From contig ONWI01000070.1 in assembly GCA_900321515.1 (NCBI GenBank), positions 1 to 6,636 of the forward strand: a stretch of DNA of 6,636 bases, given 5' to 3'. Position numbers and translations under genes: made by a program. The DNA is from an uncultured Eubacteriales bacterium. GTDB taxonomy: Bacteria > Bacillota > Clostridia > Oscillospirales > Acutalibacteraceae. The notes under the pieces were generated by a model. It was not told the DNA's origin and made no database searches. It saw nothing but the letters and a program-made list of their open reading frames with translations. The stretch's first letter is position 1, and each line of letters begins with the position of its first letter. Shown piece by piece: positions 1 to 6,552 of this stretch.

Positions 1-2
1 AG

Positions 3-1289
3 GTGGACAGAATCAGCCGTTCCCTCCAGGATTTTGTCGGCATATACAGCGAGTTTGAAAAATACGGAGTAGAATTCGTATCCTGCAACGAGCAGTTCGA
101 CACGTCCAACGCGATGGGAAAAGCGACGCTACAGATCATCATGGTCTTTGCGGAGCTGGAGCGCAGCATGATTCAGAAACGAGTTCACGACAACTTTTAC
201 GAGCGCGGCAAAAAAGGTCTGTTTCTGGCGGGAGTCGCCCCGTTCGGCTTCCAAAAGGTTCCCGTCACAATCGACGGAATACATACCCACAAGCTGAAAG
301 CGGATAACGCACAGATCGAAACCGTCAGAATGATCTATGCGGAATATTTAATATCGGGAAGTTTAGGCGCAGTCGTCAAAAAGGTGAATGCCACCGGTAT
401 TTCCACCAACAGGGGAAAGAAATTTTCCTCTGTGACGATTGCGCGGCTTCTCCGGAATCCGGTTTACGTCAGGGCGGACGCGGATGTCTATCTGTATCTG
501 AAATCCAAAGGAGCTTCCATGAACCAGCCGATAGAGGATTATATCGGCGTGTATGGATGTACCCTCTACGGGGAGAGAAAAACCAAAACTACGCAGAAGT
601 TCACGGATTTATCCGGTGATTCCGTCCAGATGAATCTCCACGAAGGCGTGATCAATGCAAGCGAATGGTTAGCCGTCCAGTATGAGCTTGACAAAAATAA
701 GCCCCTTACCAACAGCGGCAAGGGGACGAACACATGGCTCACAGGACTTACGAAATGCGGATTCTGCGGCTTGGGAATATCAGTGGTCGGGGGACAGAAA
801 AACGGTAAACGCTACATCAATTGCGGCGGTCGAAAAGCAAAACACTGTTACGAACGCACGGCACATCTCACTTTTGACGACATTGAGCTCGTGGTCAAAG
901 ACCGCCTGCTCCGGCATTTGGAAGAGTTCGCCTTCTCGGAACTCTTGCAGAGAGACACCGTTAATCCTAAAGAGAACGAATACAAAATCCGACTTGCCAA
1001 AATCGAAGAGGAAATGCAGGGTCTGTTAAATCAGGTGGCAAAAGCGGGCGAAACCCTGTTACAATACATAGGAAAAAGGGTCGAAGCACTGGATGCGGAG
1101 AAGAGAGAATTGCAAAAAGAGCTTAACGGAATCAAAGCAAAAGAAACCGAAATACCCGACACCTCCTTGATTGACAAGGCGCTTACCTCATGGGACAGCC
1201 TGACATTTGACGAAAAGAAGTCAATCGCGCACACGTTTATCGAGAAGATAATTGTCTACAATGAAAATTTAGACATCATTTACAATTAA
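3..1289 (+). CDS. Large serine recombinase (site-specific integrase of a mobile element), 5'-truncated by the window edge
   Basis: This is a serine-family site-specific DNA recombinase, of the type that integrates and excises clostridial conjugative transposons and prophages. The visible 428 residues start inside the catalytic resolvase domain: DRISR (residues 2-6) and the long helix around TSNAMGKATLQIIMVFAELER (34-54) are typical. The catalytic serine, normally near residue 10 of the full protein, lies upstream of the window, so the GTG at 3 is an internal Val codon and not a start. A recombinase domain follows (about 75-190, with GVAPFGF at 77-83). Next comes a zinc ribbon with Cys252, Cys255, Cys274 and Cys282, then a coiled coil (about 325-382) and a short C-terminal tail. 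Such proteins are usually about 500-550 residues, so roughly 100 are missing. The gene converges on mutY and their stop codons overlap, which may place the element boundary here. Family assignment is secure; the identity of the element is unknown. Confidence 0.93.
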   Translation: MDRISRSLQDFVGIYSEFEKYGVEFVSCNEQFDTSNAMGKATLQIIMVFAELERSMIQKRVHDNFYERGKKGLFLAGVAPFGFQKVPVTIDGIHTHKLKADNAQIETVRMIYAEYLISGSLGAVVKKVNATGISTNRGKKFSSVTIARLLRNPVYVRADADVYLYLKSKGASMNQPIEDYIGVYGCTLYGERKTKTTQKFTDLSGDSVQMNLHEGVINASEWLAVQYELDKNKPLTNSGKGTNTWLTGLTKCGFCGLGISVVGGQKNGKRYINCGGRKAKHCYERTAHLTFDDIELVVKDRLLRHLEEFAFSELLQRDTVNPKENEYKIRLAKIEEEMQGLLNQVAKAGETLLQYIGKRVEALDAEKRELQKELNGIKAKETEIPDTSLIDKALTSWDSLTFDEKKSIAHTFIEKIIVYNENLDIIYN

Positions 1290-2335
1290 ACAAGATTATT
1301 TGCGGGCGGCACAAACGGCTTTAACGCGGTGGGAATGGCATACTGCCCCCGCAATTCCTCCGGCGTTACCCACAGAAAGTCACCGGAACGACTGTCAATT
1401 CTCACCCGATAACCTTTCATGAGCCAGTTGAGATGAGTAAAAGTGTGTTTTGCGTCTTTGATATAGGTCACTTCCAGCGCGAACATCCCCCATGCTTCCA
1501 CTTCCTTCCGGATATCCTCTTCCGTGAGAAAACCTTCCACGTTTGGGAACTGATACATGCCCGCAAGCAATCCCTTGTCCGGGCGTTTTTCGACAGCAAC
1601 ACTGCCGTCCTCCGTGGTCAGCAGAAGTACCGTCCGCCGCTCCTGTCTGCGATTCACCTGCTTGACCCGCACCGGCAGTTCCGCCGTCAGCCCGTCCCTG
1701 TGGGCGACGCACTCTCCGCGCAGAGGACATTCTTCGCATCGTGCCGCGTCGCCCGGCAGACACACTGTTTCTCCCAGTTCCATCATTGCTTCGTTAAAAG
1801 TGCCCGCATTATCCGGAAGTATCTTTAAAAGCTGTGTCTCTGTCTTCTTTTTGACCTGGGGAAGCAGCACGTTCTCGCGGCTTCCTGTCACGCGTGCTAC
1901 TATCCGCAGCACGTTCCCGTCCACGGCGGTCACTTTTTCATCAAAGCAAATGGACGCGATGGCTCCCGCCGTATATTCCCCTACGCCGGGCAGCTTTATC
2001 AGCGAAGCAAATGTGTTGGGAAATTTGCCATCAAAGTCGCGCATGATCTTTTCCGCCGCTTTTTTGAGATTTCTTGTGCGGCTGTAATATCCCAGACCCT
2101 CCCACAGTTTGAGAAGTCTGTCCTCCGGCACTTCGCTGAGACTTCGCACATCGGGCAGCGTTTCAATGAAGCGCACATAATATTTTTTTACTGCTTCCAC
2201 GCGTGTCTGCTGGAGCATGATCTCCGACACCCATACGTGATAGGGTTCCTTATCGAGCCGCCACGGCAATTCTCTGCGATGCGTTGCATACCATGCCAGC
2301 AAGGGCTGAATGATTTTTTGTAATTGTTTTTCCAT
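1286..2335 (-). CDS. mutY: A/G-specific adenine glycosylase MutY
   Basis: MutY removes adenine mispaired with 8-oxoguanine or guanine, in base excision repair of oxidative damage. The 349 residues are full length for the family. In order they show ELPWR (22-26); the helix with the catalytic Glu38 in SEIMLQQT; LWEGLGYYSR (78-86); the helix-hairpin-helix LPGVGEYTAG (115-124); and the catalytic Asp139 in VDGNVLR. An iron-sulfur cluster loop follows, with Cys192, Cys200, Cys203 and Cys209. Its first spacing is seven residues instead of the six of E. coli MutY; from memory this variant also occurs in clostridial homologues. Residues about 230-342 form the NUDIX-like domain that recognises 8-oxoguanine, with KHTFTHLNW (297-304) at the expected FSH loop. 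The ATG at 2335 follows AGGA (2347-2350) with a long 11-base spacing. A promoter lies about 100 bases upstream. The TAA stop overlaps the stop of the convergent recombinase, so the last few residues could be altered by an insertion. Confidence 0.96.
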   Translation of the reverse strand: MEKQLQKIIQPLLAWYATHRRELPWRLDKEPYHVWVSEIMLQQTRVEAVKKYYVRFIETLPDVRSLSEVPEDRLLKLWEGLGYYSRTRNLKKAAEKIMRDFDGKFPNTFASLIKLPGVGEYTAGAIASICFDEKVTAVDGNVLRIVARVTGSRENVLLPQVKKKTETQLLKILPDNAGTFNEAMMELGETVCLPGDAARCEECPLRGECVAHRDGLTAELPVRVKQVNRRQERRTVLLLTTEDGSVAVEKRPDKGLLAGMYQFPNVEGFLTEEDIRKEVEAWGMFALEVTYIKDAKHTFTHLNWLMKGYRVRIDSRSGDFLWVTPEELRGQYAIPTALKPFVPPANNLV

Positions 2336-2368
2336 TTATTGTTCTATCCTGAAACCGTTTTTCTCGTT

Positions 2369-2420
2369 ACCACAGAGCTTCAATGTGGTTTTTGCTCCGC
2401 TTTGCACGGGGGACGCGGAG
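2369..2420 (-). promoter_or_regulatory. Possible structured 5' leader of mutY (two hairpins)
   Basis: Two perfect short inverted repeats lie between the putative promoter and the mutY start. CTCCGC (2395-2400) pairs with GCGGAG (2415-2420) around a 14-base loop. ACCACA (2369-2374) pairs with TGTGGT (2384-2389) around a 9-base loop. Neither is followed by a U-run, so they do not look like terminators. No known riboswitch class was recognised; they may be incidental. Confidence 0.25.
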
Positions 2421-2432
2421 TTTTTCATTAAC

Positions 2433-2461
2433 AGTATAGCTCTTACCGTCGGGCATTTCAA
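2433..2461 (-). promoter_or_regulatory. Putative sigma-A-type promoter of mutY
   Basis: On the minus strand TTGAAA (2461-2456) and TATACT (2438-2433) are separated by exactly 17 bases. Each hexamer matches the vegetative consensus at 5 of 6 positions. Transcription would begin near 2426 and run into mutY, leaving a leader of about 90 bases. No better promoter is visible between this and the mutY start. Assignment is by pattern only. Confidence 0.5.
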
Positions 2462-2632
2462 TACCGAATTCAATGGAAATATTTTCTCCGTTACCGAAAT
2501 CGCCGCGTTCAAAAAAAGAGAATCGTTTCGCTGTTTCTGCTGATGGAGCTGTTATATGCGTTGCAAATGCCACCGCGCTGATCAAGCTGCCGTCAGCAGG
2601 CTCTAAAGAAAAAAATTCTGTTTTATCTATAG

Positions 2633-2685
2633 AAAAGCAAGAAGGCGTCTTCCTATCTGCTACGGGAAAACGCCTTCTTGCTTTT
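2633..2685 (-). terminator. Intrinsic terminator, perfect 15-bp stem, possibly bidirectional
   Basis: AAAAGCAAGAAGGCG (2633-2647) and its exact complement CGCCTTCTTGCTTTT (2671-2685) flank a 23-base loop. On the minus strand it sits 12 bases after the stop of the nuclease-like remnant (2698) and ends in TTTT, so it would stop transcription coming from the EAL side before the mutY promoter. On the plus strand the stem is followed by a T-run as well, so it could work in both directions, but no plus-strand gene ends just before it. Confidence 0.75.
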
Positions 2686-2697
2686 TAAATCAAATAT

Positions 2698-2799
2698 TTA
2701 CGTTTTCAATATTGCTTTGCAGCCGGACAGCGCGTCGGAGTAGTTCTTTTCTTTGATCTGCGCAATGGCTGATTCCGCAAGGGAATTGTGGTTATACTC
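2698..2799 (-). pseudogene. C-terminal remnant resembling an AAA-ATPase-like / PD-(D/E)XK nuclease-family protein
   Basis: This 33-codon minus-strand frame reads NSLAESAIAQIKEKNY followed by SDALSGCKAILKT and a TAA. The LAESAIAQIKEKNYSDAL stretch resembles the alanine-rich C-terminal helix of the large family of clostridial and Bacteroides proteins with an N-terminal AAA-ATPase-like domain and a C-terminal PD-(D/E)XK nuclease domain, where similar A-x-x-QI-x-x-K-x-Y-x-x-x-L strings occur. No ATP-binding or nuclease motif is present, so only a tail remains. The frame has a stop directly before GAG at 2799 and overlaps the last bases of the EAL frame. It ends 12 bases before the terminator, which suggests the terminator belonged to this gene. 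The family call is from remembered sequence style and is tentative. Confidence 0.45.
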
Positions 2800-3325
2800 T
2801 TACATTATTGAAGCGTTTTTCAATTTCCTTGTTCAAAAGGTCTTCAAAATCGGATGTGGGAAGAGGACGTGAGAAATAGTATCCCTGTACGATATCACAT
2901 CCCATTTCCTTGAGCATCATCAACTCGATTTTATCTTCGACGCCTTCGGCAATGACAGGAATTTTCATTTCCTTGGCAAGATCCAGGATCAGTTTTACCA
3001 GCTGCACAGCCGTATTGCTGTTGTGCATATTAATAATAAATGATCTGTCCATCTTTAATACGTCAATCGGCATGGAAGACAGCATTCCGAGTGAGGAATA
3101 TCCTGTGCCGAAATCATCCAGTTCAATCTCAAATCCTTTTTTCCGAAAGCTTTCAATAATCCGAATGACCTGATCGGAATTTTCAGTGTAGGCGGATTCC
3201 GTCACCTCCAGCTTGAGGGCACTGTGATCAAGTCTGTTATCTCTAAGCAGTCCGTCAAGAGTTCTTTCAAGCGTTGGATCAAAAATATCCACTCTGGAAA
3301 GATTGACCGAAACAGGAATCGCGTG
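2792..3325 (-). pseudogene. EAL-domain (cyclic-di-GMP phosphodiesterase) gene, N-terminal part missing
   Basis: EAL proteins hydrolyse cyclic-di-GMP to pGpG in the cytoplasm and lower this second messenger. What remains is the C-terminal two thirds of the domain. It begins at IPVSVNLSRVDIFDP (with a conserved Asn, near 3319-3280) and continues through KLEVTES, IELDDFGTGYSSLGML, DVLKMDRSFI, PVIAEGVED and GCDIVQGYYFSRPLP. Most metal- and substrate-binding residues are therefore present (Glu, Asp-Asp, Lys, Glu, Gln-Gly). The EAL signature with its own Glu ligand is gone, as is any upstream GGDEF or sensor domain. Homology ends abruptly: a TAG at 3328-3326 lies directly before the first EAL codons, and from there the plus strand encodes the surface protein. 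The GTG at 3292 is an internal Val of NLSRVD, not a plausible start. The frame is otherwise intact, so the break looks recent or is an assembly join. The 3' end overlaps a nuclease-like remnant. Confidence 0.88.
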
Positions 3326-3821
3326 CTATGATGATGATGGCACGCCCCTCGACATCACTGTTTACGTTGAGAAGCTTACGGAGCCGGGCTACTCCCTGAC
3401 TCCCTCGTCCTACACCCTCAATGGCAGCGGCTATACGGATATCCCGTGTACTTTTGACTCCCTTCAAATGGGATGGATCAACTACAACAACGATTTCATC
3501 GAGACGGATGAGATCACATTCCATATGCAGGGAGGTACGCTGACCAACGGGGATGGATACAGCATTAGCTTTGATGTGGATAATGCAGCACATACCAACC
3601 ACGAATATGACGAGGTTAGCTGCGGAGGAAATTATTCATCGCCGAATGATACCGTCATCATGTCGGTCTACATCGACCCGGATGAATACGATTCCGCCAT
3701 GCCGGGAACCTATACGGGCACTGTGCAATATTGGGGTATTTGGAGGAAAGACGGGACAGATACCATTGAGGACGAAATCCGCTCCATTGCCCTGACGCTG
3801 ACAGTGCCGGACCCGACGCCG

Positions 3822-4047
3822 GTCTACACCGTCACCCTCGACCCCGGCGAGGGGCAGGGCACCCCAATCACCTTCCGCTCCTCCGATCAGGCGGAGATCC
3901 CCCACTGGCACGAGTCTTCGTCAGGTCAGTTTTATCACGAGGACGACGGCTATCTTTTCCTGAATTGGACTTCATTAGGAGGAAAGGAGTAAAGACGCCG
4001 CCTATTCCTTCTCCGCTGTAATTGACCGCGACCTGACGGCGCACTTC
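3822..4047 (+). repeat. InlB-type (Listeria-Bacteroides) repeat 1, divergent
   Basis: The unit starts with VYTVTLDPGEG, passes through GYLFLNW and ends in AVIDRDLTAHF, matching the pattern of a beta-grasp InlB B-repeat (hydrophobic start, G-Y-x-F-x-x-W centre, L-T-x-x-F end). The first frameshift (about 3990) falls inside it. Confidence 0.65.
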
Positions 4048-4410
4048 ATACCTGCCCCTGCGCTGACAATCGGCGACAACGCGGTCACGCTCCCGGGATA
4101 CCATTCCACATACTTCACCTTTACTCCGAGGGTCAGCGGTCAGTACACCTTCCGCTCTCTTGGAGACAGTAATACCTCTGCAGGACTGTATCTGAATATG
4201 AACGATAATCCACTGACATCCGATGGAAGCAGCGGCGAGGGAGACAACTTTGAGTTCAGCTGTGAACTGATAGCGAGAACGACCTATATTCTTAAAGTCT
4301 TCTCCTGGAACAATGAAACAATGGATTACACTTTGCAGATCGTTCCGCCCGAGCCGGTCGATCTCACCTATCTGGACGAACACGGCGATCAGCAGTCAGA
4401 GGAAAACTAC

Positions 4411-5040
4411 ACTGTTATCGACAGCGCGACCACAGCGTGGGAATCCGGCTGGTACGCGGCGGAAGGTGAAGTGAACCTCTCCGACCGTGTCACCGTCACC
4501 GGCGACGTGAATCTTGTCCTCAAGAACGGCGCTGTCCTGACAGCGGCAAAGGGCGTAGGCATACCCGCTGGCGCAAGCCTGACGATTTACGGTCAGACGA
4601 ATACAGAAGCGGCTATGGGGCAGCTCATCGCCACATCGGACAACTACTACAGCGACGGCATCGGCCGCACAAACGGCGAGGACGGCGTGGGCGCCATCAC
4701 CATCGTCGGCGGCAAAATCAACGCCACCGGCAAAAATTCCGGTGCGGGCATCGCCGGTTATGAAACCGCCATTCTGGGCGGCGTCGTTACCGCATTAGGC
4801 GGAAGCTCCGGCGGCGCGGGCATCGGCGGTGGCAATCAGAGCTATCCAAGCGCCGTCACAATTTCCGGCGGCAACGTCACCGCCACAGGCGGCATCGGAG
4901 CCGCGGGCATAGGTTGCGGCAGTTTCAGCTGGAACAGCAGCGCCTCTTCTGTGGTCACCATCACCGGCGGCAATGTCACTGCCCTTGGCACATGTGAAAA
5001 CGGTGTGTACAAATGCGCCGGTATCTGCACTGGCAAACGC
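4411..5040 (+). repeat. Glycine-rich beta-helix repeat region
   Basis: From about 4690 the protein repeats a unit of about 25-35 residues of the form [IV]TI-x-GG-x-[VI]-x-A-x-G followed by GAGIGGG-like loops: AITIVGGKINATG, AILGGVVTALGG, AVTISGGNVTATGG and VVTITGGNVTALG. The preceding stretch (DRVTVTGDVNLVLKNGAVL, GIPAGASLTIYG) is the usual lead-in to such helices in clostridial surface proteins. A right-handed parallel beta-helix is likely; the ligand is unknown. Confidence 0.7.
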
Positions 5041-5221
5041 GGCACCGAGCGGGCGGCGATACGTCTGAATTGGACGGCTCTCACCGATTCCGTCACCCTC
5101 AACGGAACGCATGGCAATCTGGTGCTCGCCGCGCCCTTTGTGAGCGGCGGCTCTCCTGTCACCGAGGCAAGCCTGACGGATATTTCTTCCCGGATGACCA
5201 TTACCCCCCTATACCGGTACG

Positions 5222-5419
5222 AAACACACTGTGACCTTCGTATCCGACGGCAGTACATTCGATACCATTCAGGTTGCGGAAAACAGCCCGGTTTTCCGCC
5301 CCGACGATCCGACAAAGGAAGGTCACAACTTCCTGTACTGGTACGCGGGCAACGATAATTCCGCATATGATTTCGCTTCCCCCGTCACTGGTGCTTTGAC
5401 ATTGACGGCGAAGTTCACA
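5222..5419 (+). repeat. InlB-type repeat 2
   Basis: The translated unit runs from KHTVTFVSDGSTFDTIQV through PDDPTKEGHNFLYWYAG to FASPVTGALTLTAKF. It has all landmarks of the Listeria-Bacteroides repeat (P-x-x-P-x-K-x-G-x-x-F-x-x-W, F-x-x-P-V-T-x-x-L-T-L-x-A-K). It begins just after the frame change in the six-C run at 5204-5209. Confidence 0.85.
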
Positions 5420-5620
5420 CGGAATGTCTACAACGTGACTCTCGATCCCGACAACGGCGGAGAATCGGCTGTTCAGCAAGTGGAGCACGGCTCCCCTGCC
5501 ACCCGTCCCGCAGACCCGGAGAAGGAGCATTACACCTTCGAGGGCTGGTATATCGGCGAAGTGGAATACCAATTCACCGAACCCGTTACCGGAGAGCTGA
5601 CACTGAAAGCCAAGTGGAAT
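5420..5620 (+). repeat. InlB-type repeat 3
   Basis: The unit follows repeat 2 directly: NVYNVTLDPDNGGESAV, then PADPEKEHYTFEGWYIG and FTEPVTGELTLKAKWN. It is about 67 residues, the same length as repeat 2, and in the same frame. Such repeats are usually spacers in surface proteins. Confidence 0.87.
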
Positions 5621-5841
5621 CCTGCGGTCTACACGCTGACCTATGATCTGAGCGGAGGCGTCTTTACCGGCGACGCGGAGGATCTGACCGAATCATGTGA
5701 ATACGGTGAAGCCGTATATCTGAAGGAAACCTGGCAGTTTTCAGGGCTTAATGCCCCGGAGGGAATGATTTTCGATTGCTTATACAGACGCGGATGACAA
5801 TCCTCATGAGATTTACGGAGACCTTATCACAATAACAGCCG
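5621..5841 (+). repeat. InlB-like repeat 4, degenerate variant with a frameshift
   Basis: The unit starts AVYTLTYDLSGGVFTGDAED and, after skipping one T at 5776-5777, continues APEGMIFDAYTDADDN and EIYGDLITITAGC. The APEG-x-x-FDAY and GD-x-ITITA strings are typical of the last, divergent repeat in such proteins. Without the correction the frame ends at a TGA at about 5795. Confidence 0.6.
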
Positions 5842-6230
5842 GATGCGATTACGATTACGCCGAAAAGGAACCGCGATAATCCGCTCGGCAACTTACAACG
5901 CAAGCACAAAGAAAGCCACGTTTATTGCCTACCTGACAGTTCCCGATAATGCTGTCATCGTGAAATCGGGACTGGTGGCCGTTTCAGGAACAAATTTTGA
6001 TCCGAAGACAGTGGTTCTCACACGTGACAACGCTGATTATGTAAAATTACTGGCAGCCGCTGAGGGCAAGTGCGCCAACGTAAACTACACATGGAATAAG
6101 AGTAATGTCAATGTAGGTGATATGTGGTATGCACGTGCCTGGCTTGTCTATACACTTGACGGCGCAGAGCGTACCGTATATGGCAATCTGGTAAAATTAT
6201 CAGCAACAGCATGATTCTATTTTACACTGA

Positions 6231-6238
6231 AAGGAGAG
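6231..6238 (+). promoter_or_regulatory. Strong ribosome binding site of the small peptide gene
   Basis: AAGGAGAG lies 8 bases before the ATG at 6247. This is close to ideal and is the main reason to accept the short gene. Confidence 0.8.
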
Positions 6239-6246
6239 AAATCCCC

Positions 6247-6351
6247 ATGAAAAAGGAATATATCCAGCCGGAAATGGAAATCACCGAGATTGATGTTGAA
6301 GATGTGATTGTAACCTCCAAAGAAGGCGTAGATGGTTATGATAATGACTAA
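6247..6351 (+). CDS. Small 34-residue acidic peptide, function unknown (YxxP-type)
   Basis: The peptide begins MKKEYIQPEMEITEID, continues VEDVIVTSKEG and ends GYDND before TAA. It is very acidic, has no membrane segment or signal peptide, and contains no cysteine. The opening MKKEYxxPxMEI resembles many small clostridial proteins of about 35-60 residues with a K-K-x-Y-x-x-P-x start and a VI-x-TS string, whose role I do not know. The Y-x-x-P-x-[LM] string also resembles the recognition element in leaders of some ribosomally made modified peptides, but no modifying enzyme is visible and no convincing core follows. It starts 32 bases after the surface-protein stop and may be cotranscribed with it; a terminator follows 32 bases later. 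The gene is supported by the strong ribosome binding site; its function is open. Confidence 0.72.
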   Translation: MKKEYIQPEMEITEIDVEDVIVTSKEGVDGYDND

Positions 6352-6383
6352 TCACTCATAACCTCTGAAAATCCCATAAATTG

Positions 6384-6416
6384 AACGGCAGGCGGCAGTC
6401 AAGCTGTCCTGCCGTT
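6384..6416 (+). terminator. Intrinsic terminator after the small peptide gene
   Basis: AACGGCAGG (6384-6392) pairs perfectly with CCTGCCGTT (6408-6416) around a 15-base loop that could itself form a short CAG/CTG helix. The stem ends in TTTGATTATT, a weak T-rich tail. It closes the surface-protein/peptide transcription unit. Confidence 0.65.
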
Positions 6417-6552
6417 TGATTATTCTCAGAGCCAGCTGACGTATCTTCGCGTGTACGGATGGCGCCGCCAGATGAAACCAAAACCGCAGGCAGAAATATT
6501 ATTCACATTATTTGAATCATCTCCTCCATTTTACCCTTATGACCTTTACTGA
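6385..6552 (+). other. Unrecognised open stretch between the terminator and the asnB fragment
   Basis: A plus-strand frame is open for 55 codons before TGA at 6550-6552. It has no plausible start and overlaps the terminator stem. Its residues (SQLTYLRVYGWRRQMKPKP, SSPPFYPYDLY) are rich in Tyr, Phe and Pro and look partly protein-like, but no family was recognised. It may be a remnant from the rearrangement that truncated asnB, or chance. Confidence 0.15.

Larger units (their letters stand above)
2367..2686 (-). other. Unrecognised open reading frame upstream of mutY, no ATG start
   Basis: This minus-strand frame is open for about 106 codons and stops 31 bases before the mutY start. Its second half has the alternating pattern of a real beta-rich protein (for example FGNGENISIEFGIEMPDG and KSYTVNEKLRVP), but I recognise no family. 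It has no ATG start in a usable position; a TTG at 2585 lacks a convincing ribosome binding site. Its first 50 or so bases are the terminator stem-loop. The putative mutY promoter also lies inside it. It may be the tail of a decayed gene once cotranscribed with mutY, or chance. Confidence 0.25.
3327..6214 (+). pseudogene. Large repeat-containing surface/adhesin-like protein, 5'-truncated and frameshifted
   Basis: This was probably one secreted cell-surface protein of more than 950 residues. Readable modules in order are: a beta-rich N-terminal part (3327-3815) with SMSVYIDP-like and PGTYTGTVQYWG segments; an InlB-type repeat (3822-4047); a domain resembling the bacterial pre-peptidase C-terminal fold (about 4060-4344, YFTFTPRVSGQYTF); a glycine-rich beta-helix region (about 4411-5040); two full and one degenerate InlB-type repeats (5222-5841); and a C-terminal module ending at 6214. 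No signal peptide is present because the 5' end is lost at the junction with the EAL gene, and no LPXTG or other anchor is seen. Four one-base changes are needed. There is an extra base near 3990 (GAG-T-AAA), an extra C in the six-C run 5204-5209, an extra T at 5776-5777, and a missing A in the four-A run 5863-5866. After correction the modules join smoothly. Neighbouring mutY and recombinase have no frameshifts, which favours true decay over general sequencing error. The ATGs at 4198 and 5843 are internal. Confidence 0.8.

Noticed and set aside
1714..1768. Seven-residue first spacing in the MutY iron-sulfur loop as a defect
   Set aside because: All four cysteines are present and the rest of the loop is normal; I recall the same spacing in clostridial homologues, so it is probably ordinary variation.
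1557..2087. Long plus-strand open frames opposite mutY, and minus-strand ones opposite the surface protein (3868-4383, 4842-5366)
   Set aside because: They are antisense shadows of codon-biased genes, with low-complexity Ser/Arg/Pro-rich translations and no recognisable motif.
3303..3992. TTG at 3303 as the natural start of the surface protein
   Set aside because: The first seven or so codons are antisense to the conserved EAL string IPVSVNLSR, so they belong to the other gene; there is no signal peptide.
4198..5358. A separate gene starting at ATG 4198
   Set aside because: The frame is open and protein-like back to 3979 with clear repeat homology, there is no ribosome binding site before the ATG, and the last 50 or so residues are out of frame; it is an internal part of the surface protein.
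5843..6214. A separate small gene starting at ATG 5843
   Set aside because: The first residues (MRLRLRRKG) are the wrong-frame reading of repeat sequence, with no ribosome binding site; true homology begins only near 5867 after the frame change.
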